A stretch of 16,733 nt of DNA from RUG11462 sp045649405 (GTDB taxonomy: Bacteria > Bacillota > Clostridia > Oscillospirales > Acutalibacteraceae), in the NCBI GenBank assembly GCA_045649405.1, contig JAZRPW010000054.1, positions 1-16,733 of the forward strand, in the 5' to 3' direction. Shown piece after piece: positions 12,344 through 16,733 of this stretch. The notes below the pieces were generated by a model. The model was not told where the DNA came from and ran no database searches. It was given only the letters and a program-made list of their open reading frames with translations. Position numbers and translations under genes: made by a program. Position 1 is the stretch's first letter. Each line of letters opens with the position of its first letter.

Positions 12344-15300
12344 ATGGTTAATGTAAAACCAGTAAAGCTTGGTAAAAACACTAGAATGAGTTTTCAGAAA
12401 ATCAATGAAGTTCTGGAAATGCCAAATTTAATTGAAGTTCAGAAAAACTCATATCAATGGTTTTTAGACGAAGGTCTTAAAGAAGTATTTAAAGACGTTG
12501 CTTCTATTACAGACCACAACGATACTCTTGTTTTGAGTTTCACAGATTACAGAATTGATGATGAACCAAAATATAGTATTGCTGAATGTAAAGAAAGGGA
12601 TACTACTTATGCAGCTCCACTTAGAGTTCGTGCACAGCTTCTTAATAAAGAAACCGGCGAAATCAAAGAGAGCGAAGTTTACATGGGTGACTTCCCACTT
12701 ATGACAGATTCAGGCACATTTATTATTAATGGTGCTGAACGTGTTATTGTTTCTCAACTTGTACGTTCACCAGGTGTGTACTATGCACTTGATATGGACA
12801 AAACAGGTAAAGAGCTCTTTAATTCAACAATCATTCCTAACCGCGGTGCTTGGATTGAATATGAAACAGACCATAATGATATTATGTATGTTCGTATTGA
12901 TAAAAACCGCAAATTACCTATGACAACATTTGCAAGATGTTTAGGCCTTGCAACAAATGTTGAAATTCTTGATGTTTTAGGTGAGTCTGACAGACTTTTA
13001 GCAACACTTGAAAAAGATACAACTGACAGCGTTGAAAGTGCGTTGCTTGAAGTTTACAAAAAACTTCGTCCAGGCGAACCATTTACTGTTGACGGTGCAA
13101 AAACACATCTTGCAAACTTGCTCTTTGACCCAAGAAGATATGACTTGTCAAGAGTAGGTAGACATAAATATAATAAAAAGTTAGCTCTCGGCGCTAGACT
13201 TGTTGGTCAAACACTTTCTCGTCCAATTTGTGACCCTGTTTCAGGCGAAGTTATTGCTGAACCAGGCGAAACAGTAACACGTGAAAGAGCAGAAGCTTTT
13301 GAAAAACTCGGTGTTAAAGAAGCTTTTGTTAACGTTGACTACGAAGGCGAAACTGTTGAAAGAAAAATTCTTTCTAACGGTATGGTTAACGCACAAGATT
13401 TTGTTGATTTCGATGTTTTGGAATGTGGAATTAATGAAAACGTTTGCTATGATGTTTTGATGGAAATTCTCGCTGAAAACAAAACAGAAGAAGACATCAA
13501 AGAAGCATTCATTGCTCGTAAACTTGACCTTATTCCTAATAATGTAACTCTTGATGATATTTATGCTTCAATGAACTACATTTGTGGTTTGCCAGCAGGT
13601 ATCGGTGTAATTGATGACATTGACCACTTGGGCAACCGTAGAATTCGTTCAGTTGGCGAACTTTTACAAAACCAATTTAGAATTGGTTTCGCAAGAATGG
13701 AAAGAGTTATTCGTGAAAAAATGGCAATTCAAACTCAAGAAACTGAAACCATTGTTCCACAAACTCTTATTAATATTAGACCGGTTGTTGCTGCAATTCG
13801 TGAATTCTTTGGTTCATCTCCACTTTCACAATTTATGGACCAAATCAACCCACTTGCAGAATTAACACACAAAAGAAGACTTTCAGCACTTGGTCCTGGC
13901 GGTTTGTCAAGAGACAGAGCCGGATTCGAAGTTCGTGACGTTCACTATACTCATTATGGTAGAATGTGTTCTATCGAAACTCCTGAAGGTCCAAACATCG
14001 GTCTTATCTCTCACTTGGCTACATTTGCTAAGATTAATGAATATGGCTTCATTGAAGCACCTTACCGTAAGGTTGACAAAGCAACTGGCGTTGTAACCGA
14101 CGAAGTTGTTTATATGGCTGCTGACGAAGAAGACGAATTTATCATTGCTCAAGCGAATGAACCACTTGATGAAAATGGTAAATTTGTAAGAAGAATTATC
14201 AACTGTCGTCATAAAGATGAATTTGTTGAAATTGAAAATACTGCTGCTGACTATATGGACGTTTCTCCAAGAATGATTGTATCAGTTGCTACTGCTATGA
14301 TTCCATTCCTTGAAAACGACGACGCAAACCGTGCTTTGATGGGTTCAAACATGCAACGTCAAGCAGTGCCACTTTTGACAACAGAATCACCAATTGTTGG
14401 TACCGGTATGGAATACAAAGCAGCTGTTGACTCAGGTGTAACAGTTCTTTGTAAACGTGACGGTGTTGTTACAAAAGTTTGTGCAGATTTCATTGAAATC
14501 AAAGCAGATGAAGACAAGCAAACTGACCACTATGAACTTATTCGTTTCACACGTTCAAACCAAGGTTCTTGTGTAAACCAAAAACCAATTGTTGTTGAAG
14601 GTGAAAAGGTTAAAGTTGGTGACGTTATTGCTGACGGTCCTGCAACTCAAAACGGTGAAATTGCTCTTGGTAAAAATATGCTCATCGGATTTATGACTTG
14701 GGAAGGTTATAACTACGAGGATGCTGTTTTACTTAATGAAAGATTAGTTAAAGAAGATGTTTACACATCTGTTCATATTGAAGAGTATGAAATCGAGGCA
14801 AGAGATACAAAACTCGGACCTGAAGAAATTACTCGTGATATTCCAAACGTTGGTGAAGATGCGCTTAAAGACCTTGATGAACGTGGTATCATTCGTGTTG
14901 GTGCTGAAGTTCGTTCAGGTGACATTTTGGTTGGTAAAGTTACACCAAAAGGTGAAACAGAACTTACTGCTGAAGAAAGACTTCTTCGTGCAATCTTTGG
15001 TGAAAAAGCAAGAGAAGTTCGTGATACTTCACTTAGAGTTCCTCATGGTGAATATGGTACAATTGTTGACGTTAAAGTATTCACAAGAGAAAACTCAAGC
15101 GAATTAAACCCTGGTGTTAATATGGTTGTTCGTTGTTACATCGCTCAAAAGAGAAAAATCTCTGTTGGTGATAAAATGGCGGGCCGTCACGGTAACAAAG
15201 GTGTCGTATCAAGAATTTTACCACAAGAGGATATGCCATTCTTACCAGATGGTACTCCACTTGATATCGTTCTTAACCCACTCGGTGTACCATCACGTAT

Positions 15301-16060
15301 GAACATCGGTCAGGTGCTTGAAGTACATTTAGGTTATGCTGCAAAAGCACTCGGCTGGAAGGTTTGCACACGTGTATTTGACGGTGCTCACGAGTCTGAC
15401 ATTCGTGAATGTTTGAAAATGGCTGGTTATGAAGAAGACGGCAAAACTGTACTTTATGATGGTAGAACTGGTTTACCATTTGATAACAGAGTAACAGTTG
15501 GTTATATGTACTTCTTGAAACTCCACCACTTAGTAGATGATAAGATTCACGCTCGTTCAACCGGTCCATACTCACTCGTAACACAACAACCACTTGGTGG
15601 TAAAGCACAATTTGGTGGTCAACGTTTCGGTGAAATGGAAGTTTGGGCGCTCGAAGCTTACGGCGCTGCTTACACATTGCAAGAAATCTTGACTGTTAAG
15701 TCTGATGACGTTGTTGGCCGTGTTAAAACTTATGAATCTATTGTTAAAGGTAACAACATTCCAAAAGCAGGTATTCCTGAATCATTCAAGGTACTTATCA
15801 AAGAGTTGCAATCATTAGCACTCGATGTTAAGGTTCTTGATAAAGATAATAACGAAATCGACATCAAACAATCTTTTGAAGATGATGACGATATGATTGT
15901 TGCACCACAAATGCCAGTTTCTGATGAAGAAGTAACAGATGAAGACGCTGTTATGGTTGCTGATGATTTTGCTGGTTATGGTTTTGAAGATGAAAACGGT
16001 GACGCAATTGAAGAAAATGATTTTTATGAAACAGATTCATCTTTTGATGAAGAAATGTAA
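12344..16060 (+). CDS. rpoB: DNA-directed RNA polymerase subunit beta
   Basis: 1238 aa, full length. This is the beta subunit of the core enzyme, forming one pincer of the clamp and part of the active site. The rifampicin pocket is intact: FGSSPLSQFMDQINP from 489 and THKRRLSALG from 508, with Asp499, His509 and Ser514 matching E. coli D516, H526 and S531, so a rifamycin-sensitive genotype is expected. Glu792-Asp793 correspond to E. coli E813-D814, and Lys944 and Lys952 in GDKMAGRHGNKG to K1065 and K1073. The C-terminus adds an acidic tail (1178-1238) with 25 Asp/Glu and no Lys or Arg in 61 residues. AAGGAG at 12325-12330 is 13 bases from the ATG, rather far. rplJ and rplL, its usual upstream neighbours, are absent. 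rpoC follows after 14 bases. Confidence 0.99.
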   Translation: MVNVKPVKLGKNTRMSFQKINEVLEMPNLIEVQKNSYQWFLDEGLKEVFKDVASITDHNDTLVLSFTDYRIDDEPKYSIAECKERDTTYAAPLRVRAQLLNKETGEIKESEVYMGDFPLMTDSGTFIINGAERVIVSQLVRSPGVYYALDMDKTGKELFNSTIIPNRGAWIEYETDHNDIMYVRIDKNRKLPMTTFARCLGLATNVEILDVLGESDRLLATLEKDTTDSVESALLEVYKKLRPGEPFTVDGAKTHLANLLFDPRRYDLSRVGRHKYNKKLALGARLVGQTLSRPICDPVSGEVIAEPGETVTRERAEAFEKLGVKEAFVNVDYEGETVERKILSNGMVNAQDFVDFDVLECGINENVCYDVLMEILAENKTEEDIKEAFIARKLDLIPNNVTLDDIYASMNYICGLPAGIGVIDDIDHLGNRRIRSVGELLQNQFRIGFARMERVIREKMAIQTQETETIVPQTLINIRPVVAAIREFFGSSPLSQFMDQINPLAELTHKRRLSALGPGGLSRDRAGFEVRDVHYTHYGRMCSIETPEGPNIGLISHLATFAKINEYGFIEAPYRKVDKATGVVTDEVVYMAADEEDEFIIAQANEPLDENGKFVRRIINCRHKDEFVEIENTAADYMDVSPRMIVSVATAMIPFLENDDANRALMGSNMQRQAVPLLTTESPIVGTGMEYKAAVDSGVTVLCKRDGVVTKVCADFIEIKADEDKQTDHYELIRFTRSNQGSCVNQKPIVVEGEKVKVGDVIADGPATQNGEIALGKNMLIGFMTWEGYNYEDAVLLNERLVKEDVYTSVHIEEYEIEARDTKLGPEEITRDIPNVGEDALKDLDERGIIRVGAEVRSGDILVGKVTPKGETELTAEERLLRAIFGEKAREVRDTSLRVPHGEYGTIVDVKVFTRENSSELNPGVNMVVRCYIAQKRKISVGDKMAGRHGNKGVVSRILPQEDMPFLPDGTPLDIVLNPLGVPSRMNIGQVLEVHLGYAAKALGWKVCTRVFDGAHESDIRECLKMAGYEEDGKTVLYDGRTGLPFDNRVTVGYMYFLKLHHLVDDKIHARSTGPYSLVTQQPLGGKAQFGGQRFGEMEVWALEAYGAAYTLQEILTVKSDDVVGRVKTYESIVKGNNIPKAGIPESFKVLIKELQSLALDVKVLDKDNNEIDIKQSFEDDDDMIVAPQMPVSDEEVTDEDAVMVADDFAGYGFEDENGDAIEENDFYETDSSFDEEM

Positions 16061-16074
16061 GGGAGGAGAAAATT

Positions 16075-16733
16075 ATGCAAAATACAGATTTTGAAAAAAT
16101 TCGCATTGGGCTTGCTTCTCCTGAACAAATCAGAGAATGGTCTTATGGCGAGGTTAAAAAGCCAGAAACTATCAACTACCGTACATTGAAACCAGAAAGA
16201 GACGGTCTTTTCTGCGAAAAGATTTTTGGACCTCAAAAAGACTGGGAATGTCATTGCGGTAAGTATAAGAGAATTCGTTATAAAGGCAAAGTTTGTGAAC
16301 GTTGTGGCGTTGAAATCACAAGAAGCAAAGTTCGTCGTGAAAGAATGGGTTCAATTGAACTCGCAGCACCAGTTTCACACATTTGGTACTTTAAAACAAT
16401 TCCATCAAGAATGGGTCTTGTTCTTGATATGTCACCACGTGACCTTGAACAAGTACTTTACTTCTCAAAATACGTTGTTGTTGACCCAGGTTCAACTCCA
16501 CTTGTAAAACAACAACTTCTCTCAGAAACTCAATACATGGAGTGGTATGAGAAATATGAAGACGATTTTGTAGCAGAAATGGGTGCAGAAGCAATTAAAA
16601 GATTGCTTTCTGAAATCGACCTTGAAAAACTTTCAGTTGAGCTTAAAGCTGAAATGGAAGAAGCTACAGGTCAAAAGAAAATTAGAATTGGTAAACGTTT
16701 GGAAGTTGTTGAATCATTCCGTCTTTCAGGCAA
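16075..16733 (+). CDS. rpoC: DNA-directed RNA polymerase subunit beta' (5' part, runs off the window)
   Basis: Only the first 219 codons are present and the frame is open to the end. The start ATG has a strong GGGAGGAG at 16061-16068, six bases upstream. The N-terminus shows the family pattern IRIGLASPEQIREWSYGEV. The clamp zinc-binding motif follows with Cys59, Cys61, Cys74 and Cys77 (CHCG ... CERCG). Then come GVEITRSKVRRERMGSIELA and the conserved HIWYFKTIPSRMGLVLDMSP (102-121). It is co-transcribed with rpoB and forms the second pincer and the Mg-binding catalytic loop, which would lie beyond the window. Confidence 0.98.
   Translation, partial: MQNTDFEKIRIGLASPEQIREWSYGEVKKPETINYRTLKPERDGLFCEKIFGPQKDWECHCGKYKRIRYKGKVCERCGVEITRSKVRRERMGSIELAAPVSHIWYFKTIPSRMGLVLDMSPRDLEQVLYFSKYVVVDPGSTPLVKQQLLSETQYMEWYEKYEDDFVAEMGAEAIKRLLSEIDLEKLSVELKAEMEEATGQKKIRIGKRLEVVESFRLSG

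Noticed and set aside
13907..14212. 101-codon minus-strand frame inside rpoB
   Set aside because: Same reason: a shadow of the conserved gene, with no ribosome binding site or known motif.
15273..15677. 134-codon frame on the minus strand inside rpoB
   Set aside because: It is antisense to highly conserved beta-subunit sequence, has no recognisable product, and fits chance openness caused by codon bias.

Overview
The window reads as a chromosomal segment of a low-GC Firmicute, most likely an uncultured gut-type member of the Clostridia. Supporting signs are the AT-rich base composition, Gram-positive style promoters (TTGAMA-N17-TATAAT) and GGAG ribosome binding sites, several TTG start codons, strong stem plus U-run terminators, a lysine riboswitch with a terminator platform, and clostridial-type RpoB/RpoC. 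The placement is inferred from these features, not from a database search.

Layout. (1) 1-180: the end of an rRNA operon, with 5S rRNA and its terminator. (2) 182-1436: a low-GC, two-gene operon of unknown function (a lipoprotein and a three-helix membrane protein). (3) 1437-1720: intergenic DNA with two hairpin-forming repeat families. (4) 1727-4115: a Leloir operon, galactokinase then galactose-1-phosphate uridylyltransferase. (5) 4134-6217: quinolinate synthase (nadA) overlapping the tRNA 2-thiouridylase mnmA, closed by a bidirectional terminator. (6) 6220-8944, minus strand: a membrane-bound nucleotide-sugar 4,6-dehydratase and a monotopic phosphoglycosyl transferase, which together would start a surface glycan. 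(7) 8985-9106: a cluster of five DnaA-box-like 9-mers, then endonuclease III (nth). (8) 9807-11768: a lysine riboswitch controlling an NhaC-family transporter, very probably a lysine importer. (9) 11777-12107, minus strand: ribosomal protein L28 (zinc-binding form). (10) 12159-16733: a perfect consensus promoter, a leader of about 150 nt, rpoB, and the first 219 codons of rpoC, which runs off the window.

Most genes are housekeeping. GalK and GalT act in sequence (galactose to Gal-1-P to UDP-Gal), and no epimerase gene is in the window. NadA and MnmA are translationally coupled, and both appear to need an iron-sulfur cluster: this MnmA has the Cys-x-x-Cys form of the catalytic loop. The dehydratase and transferase form a minimal start module for glycan assembly. 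The best-supported regulatory story is the lysine switch, where the mutually exclusive helices can be read directly from the sequence. I did not find a convincing new multi-gene system. The items most worth following up are the DnaA-box-like cluster away from any dnaA gene, the unknown lipoprotein/membrane pair, the nested palindromes upstream of galK, the variant galactokinase motif, and rpoB separated from rplJ/rplL.
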